Origin: an uncultured Blastococcus sp.
GTDB taxonomy: Bacteria; Actinomycetota; Actinomycetes; Mycobacteriales; Antricoccaceae
DNA length: 8,530 nucleotides
Assembly: GCA_946221975.1 (NCBI GenBank)
Contig: CAMIGT010000034.1
Span: 1 to 8,530 of the forward strand
Reading direction: 5' to 3'
The position numbers and the translations under genes are program-made. Positions 1-8,530 of this stretch are shown piece by piece. Positions within the stretch are counted from its first letter, which is position 1, and the number at the start of each line of letters is the position of its first letter. The notes under the pieces were generated by a model. It was given only the letters and a program-made list of their open reading frames with translations, was not told the origin of the DNA and made no database searches.

Positions 1-944
1 TGGCCCTCTGCGCGATCCTGCTGATCCGGGGAGCGTCCGAGTCGGCGCGCGCAAACACCATCATGGTGATCATCAAGCTCGCCGTGTTGGTGATGTTCAT
101 AGTGATCGGTCTGACGGCTTTTCAGGCTGACCGCTTCGACGGCTTCTTCGATTCCGGTGCCGCCGGCATCAGCGCCGCGGCAGCAACGATCTTCTTCTCC
201 TTCATCGGGCTTGATGCCGTGTCGACGGCCGGCGAGGAAGTCCGAAATCCGCAGCGTGCCCTCCCGCGCGCGATCATGGGTGCGCTCGGGGTCGTGATCG
301 TCGTCTACGTCCTCGTCGCGATCGCCGGCGTCGGTGCGCAGCCGGTCGAGGAGTTCTCCAACCCCGAGCAGCAAAGCGCTGGACTGTCGGTGATTCTGTT
401 CAACATCACCGGATCGACTGTGCCTGCGACGATCTTGGCGGCTGGGGCGGTGGTCTCGGTCTTCTCCGTCACGCTCGTCACTCTCTACGGGCAGACTCGC
501 ATCCTCTTCGCAATGGGACGAGATGGGCTGCTGCCCAAGCGGTTTTCTGAGGTCAACCCGCGTACGCTGACTCCCACCTTCAACACTGTCGTCGTCGCGG
601 TCGTCGTCGCGCTCATTGCTGGTTTCGTCCCGGCTGACTATCTGTGGAACACGGTCTCTATCGGCACCCTGATGGCGTTCACGGTCGTTGCGATCGGCGT
701 GATCGTACTGCGGCGTACCCAACCCGACCTGCCGCGCCCGTTCAAGGTGCCAGGATTCCCGGTCACTCCGATCCTCACTGTCGCCGTGTGCATCTACGTG
801 CTGTCCGGGCTCCCCGGCGAGACCTGGATCATCTTCTCGGTCTGGCTGGCCGTCGTTCTGGCGTACTACTTCATCTGGGGACGCCGTCACGCCGTTCTCA
901 ACCGCACCAAACCCGCGGCCCTGGACGAGGAGGAGGCGACATGA
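1..944 (+). CDS. APC-superfamily amino acid permease, C-terminal part (5' end outside window)
   Basis: Integral membrane transporter, probably a proton-coupled amino acid (cationic amino acid/YfnA-like) permease of the APC superfamily. The open frame enters at the left edge (codons from base 3) and reads in frame to the TGA at 942-944, so the ATG at 63 is internal: the upstream codons (ALCAILLIRG, then SARANTIM) already look like a membrane segment and the loop before the next one. About 313 residues are visible. The hallmark stretch FFSFIGLDAVSTAGEEVRNP is the conserved APC segment that precedes the next helix. Later come TLYGQTRILFAMGRDGLLP, another family signature, and then several Val/Ile/Ala-rich helices ending in a short charged tail. 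The stop overlaps the start of the universal stress protein gene by 4 nt, so the two are translationally coupled. The substrate cannot be read from the sequence. Confidence 0.85.
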   Translation, partial: ALCAILLIRGASESARANTIMVIIKLAVLVMFIVIGLTAFQADRFDGFFDSGAAGISAAAATIFFSFIGLDAVSTAGEEVRNPQRALPRAIMGALGVVIVVYVLVAIAGVGAQPVEEFSNPEQQSAGLSVILFNITGSTVPATILAAGAVVSVFSVTLVTLYGQTRILFAMGRDGLLPKRFSEVNPRTLTPTFNTVVVAVVVALIAGFVPADYLWNTVSIGTLMAFTVVAIGVIVLRRTQPDLPRPFKVPGFPVTPILTVAVCIYVLSGLPGETWIIFSVWLAVVLAYYFIWGRRHAVLNRTKPAALDEEEAT

Positions 945-1822
945 CCCTCGTCGTAGGTTTTGCGCCGGGCAAGGATGACCGATCACCGCTGGAGTACGCC
1001 GCGACGCTCGCACGCTCTGCCGGAGAGGACCTGCTGGTCGTCACCGTGGTGCCGTCGACCTGGCCGATCCCGATCCCGTCGAACCCCGATGGCGAGTTCG
1101 GAGCTTGGGCCCGCGAGCGAGGCGAGCGCGCGGCCTCAGAAGCCTCGGGTTACCTCGCCGAGAACTGTTCCGATCTGCGCACCCGCGCGACCTGGGCGCC
1201 GGGTCGCTCGGTCCCCGGGGTGCTCATCGAGCAGGCGCGGCGCACTGGGGCCAGAATGATCGTCGTGGGATCCGGGCGTGATGGCGCCTACGGTTACGTC
1301 CACCTCAGCTCGACGTCCGATCCGCTGGTCCACTCCTCGCCGGTTCCCGTCGCGATCGCCACGCGTGGCTACCGTGCCGAGCAGGGTGCGCGCATCGCCC
1401 GCGCGACCTGTGCGTTTCGCGGCGACGAGCACTCGATCGCGACATTGGTAGCCACCGCGGAGGTGTGCGAACGCGCGGACGCAGCGATGCGGGTCGCCAC
1501 GTTTGTCGTGCGCGGGCGCACGATGTATCCGCCCGAGATCGGTGTCGACATCGAAGACCAGATCCTCGAGGCGTCAGTCGAGCAGGCGGTTGCCGCGCAG
1601 GAGCGTGCCATTGCCGCGTTGGTGATCCGCCCCCGGGAGGTCACCAGCGAGGTCTCCGTGGGCGAGTCGTGGCACGCTGCCGTCGCGCGGCTGACATGGC
1701 TGAGCAACGAGGTGCTGGTCGTCGGCTCGTCGGGGGAGGGGACCGTCAGCCGCCTGTTCTTGGGATCGAACGCGACGAAGATCGTGCGTCATGCGCCGGT
1801 GCCGACAGTCATCGTGCCGTGA
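941..1822 (+). CDS. universal stress protein with two tandem Usp domains
   Basis: Soluble nucleotide-binding protein of the UspA superfamily, 293 aa, about twice the single-domain length. Domain 1 spans about residues 1-142 (opens MTLVVGFAPGKDDRSPLEYA) and domain 2 about 152-293. Domain 2 ends with the full ATP-binding signature G-2x-G-9x-G-S: Gly262, Gly265, Gly275-Ser276-Asn277, followed by the usual hydrophobic PVPTVIVP strand. In domain 1 the equivalent stretch (VVGSGRDGAYGYVHLSSTS) lacks the third glycine, so only the second domain is likely to bind ATP in the standard way. The start is the ATG at 941, inside ATGA overlapping the permease stop and 5 nt after a strong GAGGAGG; the longer open frame reaching back to 644 overlaps the permease and is not used. 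Pairing with the permease suggests a regulatory or stress-coupling role for transport (inference). Confidence 0.9.
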   Translation: MTLVVGFAPGKDDRSPLEYAATLARSAGEDLLVVTVVPSTWPIPIPSNPDGEFGAWARERGERAASEASGYLAENCSDLRTRATWAPGRSVPGVLIEQARRTGARMIVVGSGRDGAYGYVHLSSTSDPLVHSSPVPVAIATRGYRAEQGARIARATCAFRGDEHSIATLVATAEVCERADAAMRVATFVVRGRTMYPPEIGVDIEDQILEASVEQAVAAQERAIAALVIRPREVTSEVSVGESWHAAVARLTWLSNEVLVVGSSGEGTVSRLFLGSNATKIVRHAPVPTVIVP

Positions 1823-1823
1823 T

Positions 1824-1848
1824 CGGCTGATCTGCAAAGATCGTGCCG
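1824..1848 (+). terminator. small hairpin just after the universal stress protein gene
   Basis: An inverted repeat starts 2 nt after the Usp stop: CGGC-t-GATC, loop TGCAAA, then GATC-gt-GCCG (arms 1824-1832 and 1839-1848). The stem has 8 paired bases with a small internal loop and no T-tract, so it may be a weak terminator, an mRNA 3' end stabiliser or an operator. It lies within the 56 bp between the Usp gene and the reductase gene and covers the possible GTG start at 1843, which argues against that start. Confidence 0.3.
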
Positions 1849-1866
1849 GCAACATCCTGTGTGACT

Positions 1867-1872
1867 GAGGAG
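1867..1872 (+). promoter_or_regulatory. ribosome binding site that decides the reductase start
   Basis: GAGGAG lies 6 nt before the GTG at 1879. The alternative in-frame GTG codons at 1843 and 1861 have no comparable purine-rich site before them, so 1879 is the best start. Confidence 0.6.
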
Positions 1873-1878
1873 TCGATC

Positions 1879-2631
1879 GTGCAGAGCGCCAAGCCACAGT
1901 CGGTCAACCGGCTGTTTCCCTTCCCGCAGTCGGAGATCGATCTGGCCGAGGCTTACGCCTTCCCTGTAGGCCGGTCGTGGGTGCGTGCGATCTTCGTCGC
2001 GAGCATCGACGGCGCCGCGACTGTGGACGGACGTTCCGGCGGGCTCGGCAACGAGACAGACCGCCGCATCTTTGCGCTGCAGCGCGCGCTCGCTGACGTC
2101 GTACTCGTCGGCGCGGGTACGGCGCGCGCAGAAGGGTATGGACCGGCAGAGATCGATCCTGAGTGGCAGCACCTGCGCCAAGGGCGCACCGCAGTGCCGC
2201 CGATCGCCGTGGTGACAGGGAAGTTGGACCTCGACCTCGACGCGCCACTGTTTGCCGATGCCCCAGCCGACGCTCGCACGATCATCCTCACCACTGAGGC
2301 GGTTCCGGAAGACCAGCGCGCTGAGGCGGCGACCGTTGCCGACGTCATCGTCGCCGGCGAGCAGCGCGTCGAGCCCAAGCGTGCCGTGGCAGCTCTGGCA
2401 GAGCGCGGACTCCTTCACGTCACTGCCGAGGGCGGGCCGACGTTGCTCTCGGGAATCACGGCGGCTGACTGCCTCGATGAGCTCAGCATCACGCGCAGCC
2501 CGATTCTGGTATCAGGCAGTGGCACCCGGATCACTCACGGCCCGACGTTCGAGCCGCCGTGCGAGATGCGTCTCACCGAGGTGCTGGCGACCGACGATAG
2601 CTATCTCTACCTGCGCTATATCCGCGTCTAG
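1879..2631 (+). CDS. pyrimidine reductase-like protein, RibD C-terminal/DHFR-like fold (Rv2671 type)
   Basis: Stand-alone RibD-C domain protein of 250 aa, predicted NADPH-dependent reductase with the dihydrofolate-reductase fold. It carries no deaminase domain. Visible motifs: VRAIFVASIDGAATVDGR (residues 35-52, with the conserved SxDG), ADVVLVGAGTARAEGYG (72-88, nucleotide-binding loop), PPIAVVTG (107-114), TAEGGPTLLS (182-191, the EGGPxLL motif) and a C-terminal DSYLYLRYIRV. From memory, layout and motifs closely follow M. tuberculosis Rv2671, annotated RibD, for which dihydrofolate reductase activity has been reported; the natural substrate is uncertain. Start chosen at GTG 1879 because of the GAGGAG 6 nt upstream; GTG 1861 or 1843 would add 6 or 12 residues. 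The stop TAG overlaps the stop of the convergent regulator gene. Confidence 0.85.
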   Translation: MQSAKPQSVNRLFPFPQSEIDLAEAYAFPVGRSWVRAIFVASIDGAATVDGRSGGLGNETDRRIFALQRALADVVLVGAGTARAEGYGPAEIDPEWQHLRQGRTAVPPIAVVTGKLDLDLDAPLFADAPADARTIILTTEAVPEDQRAEAATVADVIVAGEQRVEPKRAVAALAERGLLHVTAEGGPTLLSGITAADCLDELSITRSPILVSGSGTRITHGPTFEPPCEMRLTEVLATDDSYLYLRYIRV

Positions 2632-3305
2632 CGCGGTATCACGCGGATCGAGCCCGCGCTATGGAGAGACAGCTCGACAGTCGCGCCTTCAACCGTGGCC
2701 TGCAATGCTGAGGCGGCCTGGCTGACATCGACCACGCGCACCTGCGAGCCCACCACAATGCCGCGTTTTTGCAGATACCGCAGGACATCTGGGGAGCGGT
2801 CAGAGATTCGTGCGACCTCGACCGTAGTGTCCGGGCTGATGTCACTGAGCGGCAAGCTGTCGTCACGCACCGTGACACCGTCCGAGTCAGGGATCGGGTC
2901 GCCGTGCGGATCCTTGCGCGGATGACCGAGTACGGCGTCCATTCGCTCAAGCACCAGATCCGAGACGGCGTGCTCCAGCCGGTCGGCCTCGTCATGGACC
3001 TGGTCCCACGTCAGCCCGAGCTGATTGACCAGATAGGTCTCCAGGATGCGGTGGCAACGTACGACTCCGACCGCGATCTCGCGTCCGCTCTCGGTGAGCT
3101 CGATCCGTCCGTACGGCTCATAGCGGATGTAACCGTCCCGGGCGAGCTTCTTGAGGTTCGCTGACACCGTGGACGCGGTCACGCCCAGCTGGTCGGCGAG
3201 ATCCGTCGTACTCGGCATCCCACCAGGCCACTCGACGGCCTTCCAGATCAGGGTGACGTAGTCCTCGACCATTCGTGTGACGGTAGGTCGCTGCACAGCA
3301 GTCAT
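2628..3305 (-). CDS. DtxR-family metal-dependent regulator, MntR-like (manganese) by its predicted ligands
   Basis: DNA-binding repressor of the DtxR/MntR family, 225 aa. The winged helix-turn-helix is at about residues 12-75 (STTDLADQLGVTASTVSANL, then LARDGYIRYEP). The dimerisation and metal domain is at about 76-137 (CHRILETYLVNQLGL, VHDEADRLEHAVSD). A C-terminal FeoA/SH3-like domain follows at about 150-225. Aligning by eye with DtxR and B. subtilis MntR, the metal ligands would be Asp15 (DtxR Met10, MntR Asp8), His85, Glu89, Asp108 (DtxR Cys102, MntR Glu99), Glu111 and His112. Carboxylates in place of Met and Cys favour Mn(II) over Fe(II) sensing. The ATG at 3305 follows the antiporter stop by one base, so the gene is almost certainly co-transcribed with it. 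ATG 3272 (Met12) is a possible alternative start but would leave only three residues before Asp15. Function is inferred from family and ligands. Confidence 0.88.
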   Translation of the reverse strand: MTAVQRPTVTRMVEDYVTLIWKAVEWPGGMPSTTDLADQLGVTASTVSANLKKLARDGYIRYEPYGRIELTESGREIAVGVVRCHRILETYLVNQLGLTWDQVHDEADRLEHAVSDLVLERMDAVLGHPRKDPHGDPIPDSDGVTVRDDSLPLSDISPDTTVEVARISDRSPDVLRYLQKRGIVVGSQVRVVDVSQAASALQATVEGATVELSLHSAGSIRVIPR

Positions 3306-3306
3306 T

Positions 3307-4567
3307 CTAGTCGCGCCGCTTCCCGGCCCCGACTGCCTCGAGAACTTTCGGCTCAGGTGCTGGGGGCACGCGGCGGAAGGGGGCGGTCAGGGTCGGCAGG
3401 ACCTCGCGGCGGTGCGCGATGACGAAGCCGACTGCCAGCATCATCTGGATCGCGCTGAGCGCATACCGTCCGGTCGTGTCGGTGATGACGAACTGGAGTG
3501 CGAACAGTCCGCCAAGTCCAAGTGCGGACAGCCAGTGGAAGCGCAAGGCCAGGATGATCGCGACTCCCATGAGGGTCTGGGTTGCGGTGAGCGTGAACTC
3601 CTCGATCTGTCGGGCATCGAGGGGAGTGTGCTCGAGCCGCCGCCCAGGGCGTGCGCGGTCGGCAGGGAGCCGACAAGCGGGCTCCACTGGTTGACCTTCG
3701 ACGCGATGAGGGTCGCGATCGCGGCGGCTCCGTTGCCACGCAAGGCAAACATGACCGCGATGATGAACTCCGGCGCCTCGGAGGCGAGCGGGGCGAGCCA
3801 TTGCACGAGGAAGTAGCTGTCGATCCCGAGTGCGGTTCCGGAAGCGACGAGCGCCTCAGCGAACGGCTCCGCCGACATCAGAATGATCGTGGCGGACGTG
3901 GCAAACAGCGCGACCACCGTGACGCGTCGGGCGCGCTGGGGCAGGTCGGCGATCAGCGCGGCCCCGCCGACGAAATCCTCGTCGCCGTCGCCGTGGACCT
4001 TGCTGGCGCGCCAGAGATAGAGCAGGAAGATGGCGATCAGCACGACCCCGAACCAGAGGGGATCGCCCCGATCACCGGGATGGCGAGGGCAATGAGGGCC
4101 AGGATCGCCAAGAAACCGACGTCGAGCCGGCTCTCGCGGTGCAGCAGCAGCGCGCGCGGTCCTGGCGCGCCGGTGATCCGTGCGTGGCGGTGCAGTACGA
4201 CGAGCGCGACAATGACCACCAGCGGCCAACCGAACCCGAGCAGCAACCTGTTGGACCCGGTCATGTTGGCCGCCGCGAAGGGCAGGTACGTCGGGTCGGT
4301 GCCGGACTGGAACGCGTAGTAAAGATCGACGGCGTACTCCGGTAGTACGGCGATGAGCGCGAGGAGTGCGATCGCCAGCGCACCAGAGATATCTTTCTGC
4401 GCCGCCTCGGCAGCCCACGCGAGCAGGAATGCGGCAGAGACGACGGCGGCGCCGAAGACGACGAGACTGACAACCGGGGGTAGCTCCGCACCGGTGAGGC
4501 GCACTGCGATCGCGGGGGAACCGATCGCAATACACAGCAGGACACGGCGGACAAGCGCAGCAGGCAT
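3307..4567 (-). pseudogene. CaCA-family cation antiporter, likely Mn(II)/Ca(II) exporter, with two 1-base frameshifts
   Basis: Membrane cation/proton or cation/sodium antiporter related to the Na+/Ca2+ exchanger (CaCA) family. The coding sequence lies in three frames: 4567 to about 4058, then to about 3621, then to the TAG at 3307-3309. Adding one base to the GGGG at 4058-4061 and one to the GGGG at 3621-3624 (+ strand) gives one uninterrupted 420-residue protein with smooth junctions: VIGAIP/LWFGVVLIA at residue 170 and GGGSSTLP/LDARQIEEF at 316. The two alpha-repeat regions of the family are clear: LPEYAVDLYYAF plus AANMTGSN (residues 75-106, Glu77) and SEAPEFIIAVMFALRG plus IASKVNQW (263-295, Glu267). 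About ten hydrophobic segments surround a charged central loop (about 188-215). The start at ATG 4567 has GAGGA just upstream; ATG 4621 would lie in the leader. A Mn riboswitch precedes it and an MntR-like gene follows by one base, so manganese is the likely substrate (inference). Broken gene or sequence error remains open. Confidence 0.8.
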
Positions 4568-4604
4568 GAAATCCTCGCGGTCACGGCGCGCCAAGGCAGG
4601 CAAA

Positions 4605-4637
4605 GACCTCGGCCACGGCACTACTTAGCCGAAGGTC
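4605..4637 (-). promoter_or_regulatory. possible expression platform of the Mn riboswitch
   Basis: The 3' strand of the riboswitch closing helix (GACCTTCGG, 4637 to 4629) can also pair with CCGAGGTC (4612 to 4605) downstream, leaving one bulged U. This gives eight base pairs that exclude the closing helix, the arrangement expected of a metal-off alternative fold. There is no T-tract here, so an effect on translation of the ATG at 4567 seems likelier than a terminator. Seen by complementarity only. Confidence 0.35.
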
Positions 4638-4744
4638 TCGCTCGCCTCCTCGGAGGTGCTGCACCGGGCGGTCCGGGTGACCGCCAGTATGTCGACGCAG
4701 CGCGCACCGACCAGGCCGACCGGCGCGGAGCTACTCCCTTCGCC
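4628..4744 (-). promoter_or_regulatory. manganese riboswitch (yybP-ykoY type) in the antiporter leader
   Basis: Cis-acting RNA that binds Mn(II) and switches on downstream metal-export genes. On the - strand the order of conserved blocks matches what I recall of the yybP-ykoY family. A 5' closing-helix strand GGCGAAGG (4744 to 4737) runs into GGGAGUAGCU, the hallmark GGGGAGUAGC-like loop. A GC-rich hairpin region follows. Then comes GUCGACAUACUGG (compare GUUGACAUACG in the Lactococcus example), a stem GGCGGUC/GACCGCC with loop ACCCG, and a second stem CCUCC/GGAGG. The block ends in GCGAGACCUUCGGC (compare GCAAGACCUUU), whose CCUUCGGC (4635 to 4628) pairs with the 5' strand (six contiguous pairs plus one after a mismatch). 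It sits 60 nt upstream of the antiporter ATG on the same strand. Its placement before a cation antiporter is typical of this riboswitch class. Confidence 0.85.
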
Positions 4745-4828
4745 ACCAAGGGTTCCGCAGCGGATTCGGGTGTGTCTACGCACAACTTCGGGTTAGAGGC
4801 CTCAAACAATCTGAGCGCGACGCGCACA

Positions 4829-4847
4829 GACGCCGAAGCGCCCGGCG

Positions 4848-4849
<2 letters not shown>
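4829..4849 (-). terminator. hairpin terminator candidate after the crotonase-family gene
   Basis: Perfect 7-bp inverted repeat GACGCCG (4849 to 4843) and CGGCGTC (4835 to 4829) with a 7-nt loop, beginning inside the TGA stop of the crotonase gene. No T-tract follows, as is common in high-GC actinobacteria. It would separate the dgdA transcript from the riboswitch operon on the same strand. The promoter of that operon should lie between it and 4745, but I cannot assign clear -35/-10 boxes in that 84-bp stretch. Confidence 0.45.
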
Positions 4850-7188
<2,339 letters not shown>

Positions 7189-7322
7189 TCACACCAGAGC
7201 GTCGCCGCGAGCCGCCAGCGCGCGGTCTGAGGGGGATGTGGGCGCTGACCTCTACTGTTCAAGTGTGAGATATCTTGCGCGTACGTTCGTTTGGCAGTGA
7301 AGATGGCCGAACTGCGCCATTC

Positions 7323-7329
7323 GAGGGGG
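7323..7329 (+). promoter_or_regulatory. ribosome binding site supporting the long N-terminus of the TetR regulator
   Basis: GAGGGGG stands 4 nt before the ATG at 7334. No in-frame ATG or GTG lies between that ATG and the conserved DNA-binding domain, so the extended start is the supported one. Confidence 0.6.
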
Positions 7330-7333
7330 CTCG

Positions 7334-8038
7334 ATGAAGAATGACGGGGGAATCGGGGACGGTGACGATGTCGCGCCGCCGGCATACCTGTTGCACACCG
7401 AAGAATCCGAACCGGGGGAGACGACGGCCGGGGGCCCAGCGAACCGCATTGCGGCAACGCGTGCGTCCCTGTTAGGGGCCGCACGTGAGGTGTTCGCGCT
7501 GCAGGGCTATCACAACGCGACAGTCACCGAAATCGTGCAGAGGTCAGGCACCAGCACCGGTAGCTTGTACAACCGGTTTGGCGGCAAGGAGAACCTCTAT
7601 CTTGAGCTGCACCGCCAGTACACCCGACGGCTGTGGGCGGCGGTGCTCGGCGCGATGGACCGGGCGCGCCACGATGGCGCAGGCAGTGATGGGGTCGCGG
7701 AGCCGATCCGCCGCTTTCTCGCCGGGACCCGTGCGCTGCTGGCACAGTGTTGGGCCGAACGCGATCTGGTCGCCCTCTTCTTCTCCAGCGGACCGCCGGG
7801 ATTTGACGCGCTGAGTATCAGCGTCGAGCGCCGTTGGGTCGACGCCAACACCGGGTTTCTACAGATCGCCGACCGACGCCGCGGCTGGGAGCTCGCCTCG
7901 GCGATCACCGGAGTCATCGTGGCCGGCGCCAAACGGATCATTCGCGCAGCCGACATCGACGAAGCGGCCGATATCGCTGAGTTCTACGTCGGCCTGGTCG
8001 GGCGACTGGCGGTGTCGGACCTGTCGAGTCTCGACTAG
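7334..8038 (+). CDS. TetR/AcrR-family transcriptional regulator
   Basis: One-component transcription factor, 234 aa, with a TetR-type N-terminal DNA-binding domain at about residues 37-90. Helix 1 is RIAATRASLLGAAREVFALQ, then GYHNATVTEIVQRSGTSTGS with the helix-turn-helix at about 63-82, then the typical LYNRFGGKENLY. The C-terminal part (about 95-234) is a mostly helical ligand-binding domain with no recognisable subfamily. Unusual is a 36-residue N-terminal extension rich in Gly, Asp, Glu and Pro before the domain, probably disordered. The gene is divergent from dgdA across 244 bp and is the natural candidate for its regulator. The known B. cepacia dgdA regulator, DgdR, is LysR-type, so control here would use another family (inference). 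It ends 16 bp from the stop of the convergent GntP-type transporter gene. Confidence 0.88.
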   Translation: MKNDGGIGDGDDVAPPAYLLHTEESEPGETTAGGPANRIAATRASLLGAAREVFALQGYHNATVTEIVQRSGTSTGSLYNRFGGKENLYLELHRQYTRRLWAAVLGAMDRARHDGAGSDGVAEPIRRFLAGTRALLAQCWAERDLVALFFSSGPPGFDALSISVERRWVDANTGFLQIADRRRGWELASAITGVIVAGAKRIIRAADIDEAADIAEFYVGLVGRLAVSDLSSLD

Positions 8039-8054
8039 CCTCGGACGGCCGACC

Positions 8055-8530
8055 TCAGCCGCTCGGCGCGATCAGGCTGGCCAGCAGCACCAACGGAAAC
8101 GCGACAACCGACCCCATCGACGTGGCGAGGGTGAGAGTCTTCAGCGCGCCTTTGGTCGACAGGCCCAGCAGCGACTTGAACATCCAGAAGAAGTTGCTGT
8201 TGACGTGCAGGGCGAACAGCGCTCCGGCGGCGATCGCCAAGGCGATGATGACCGGGTTGACCGCCAACGACCCGACGATCGGGCCGATGATCCCCGCGGC
8301 GGCGATCGCACCCACCGAGATCGAACCGATCGCGAGGTGCAGCAGCGCCGCGATCAGCCAGGCCAGTCCCACGGTGGCGATGACCGGGGCACTCTGGTCG
8401 GCCGAGAAAAGCTCTTTCAGCGTCGCGTCGAGACCACTGGCAGCGATGACCGCGCCGAGTGACCCACCTACGCCAGTGATGAGCAGAATCTCGCCGGTGG
8501 TGTGAAAGCCCACGCCGAGGGCTGCGTCGC
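8055..8530 (-). CDS. GntP-family transporter, C-terminal part (5' end outside window)
   Basis: C-terminal 158 or so residues of a GntP/GntT-type gluconate:proton symporter-family membrane protein. The frame stays open through the right edge (codons before GTG 8513 read DAALG), so that GTG is internal. Family features: LLITGVGGSLGAVI near the start, a long hydrophobic helix, GSISVGAIAAAGIIGPIV (matching the GSATVA-type segment), LALHVN-like HVNSNFFWMFKSLLGLS (compare SHVNDSGFW in GntP proteins), then LKTLTLATSMGSVVAFPLVLL as the last helix. The substrate is not readable; sugar acids and other hydroxy or keto acids are usual for the family. It is convergent with tetR. Whether it belongs functionally to the dgdA locus is open. 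Confidence 0.85.
   Translation of the reverse strand, partial: DAALGVGFHTTGEILLITGVGGSLGAVIAASGLDATLKELFSADQSAPVIATVGLAWLIAALLHLAIGSISVGAIAAAGIIGPIVGSLAVNPVIIALAIAAGALFALHVNSNFFWMFKSLLGLSTKGALKTLTLATSMGSVVAFPLVLLASLIAPSG

Noticed and set aside
644..940. ATG at 644 as start of the universal stress protein
   Set aside because: The added residues are an out-of-frame copy of the permease C-terminus. ATG 941 has a strong GAGGAGG and begins exactly at the Usp fold.
3651..4319. Long + strand open frame (222 codons) across the antiporter
   Set aside because: Its Gly/Arg/Asp-rich translation is antisense to clear membrane segments and alpha-repeat motifs of the antiporter.
8023..8035. Palindrome GTCGAG-T-CTCGAC at the end of the TetR gene as a terminator
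   Set aside because: It lies inside the last codons with a 1-nt centre, has no T-tract, and is plausibly due to Ser/Leu/Asp codons. Too weak to call a terminator.

Overview
The window is high-GC DNA with a strong G/C bias at third codon positions. It has tightly packed genes, ATGA overlaps, GTG starts, an Rv2671-type reductase and MntR/IdeR-like architecture, all of which point to an actinobacterium. No rRNA, tRNA, CRISPR array or mobile element was seen. The permease at the left edge and the GntP-type transporter at the right edge are cut by the window.

Left part (1-2631, + strand): the C-terminal part of an APC-superfamily amino acid permease overlaps by 4 nt a tandem-domain universal stress protein. 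A small hairpin follows, then a stand-alone RibD-C/DHFR-like reductase of the Rv2671 type. That gene meets the next operon tail to tail, and the two stop codons share one CTAG.

Middle part (2628-4744, - strand): this looks like a manganese homeostasis operon. It starts with a yybP-ykoY-type Mn(II) riboswitch (about 4744-4628), followed by a CaCA-type cation antiporter (4567-3307) and, one base further on, a DtxR-family regulator (3305-2628). The regulator's predicted metal ligands are of the MntR type (Asp/Glu/His, no Met/Cys). I infer Mn(II) export controlled by RNA, together with a Mn-sensing repressor. The antiporter reading frame is broken twice.

Right part (4829-8530): a divergent locus for 2,2-dialkylglycine breakdown. 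On the - strand, dgdA (7089-5773; all key DGD active-site residues present) overlaps by 4 nt a crotonase-family gene (5776-4848) with one frameshift. A TetR-family regulator (7334-8038, +) is divergent across a 244-bp intergenic region holding an imperfect 26-bp dyad. A GntP-family transporter (- strand, cut at 8530) converges on tetR.

All three frameshifts (4058-4061, 3621-3624, 5395-5398) have the same form. Each is a run of four C/G that restores a full, family-like protein if one base is added. This suggests homopolymer undercalls in the sequence, or else three recent identical slips, and should be settled before either gene is called dead.
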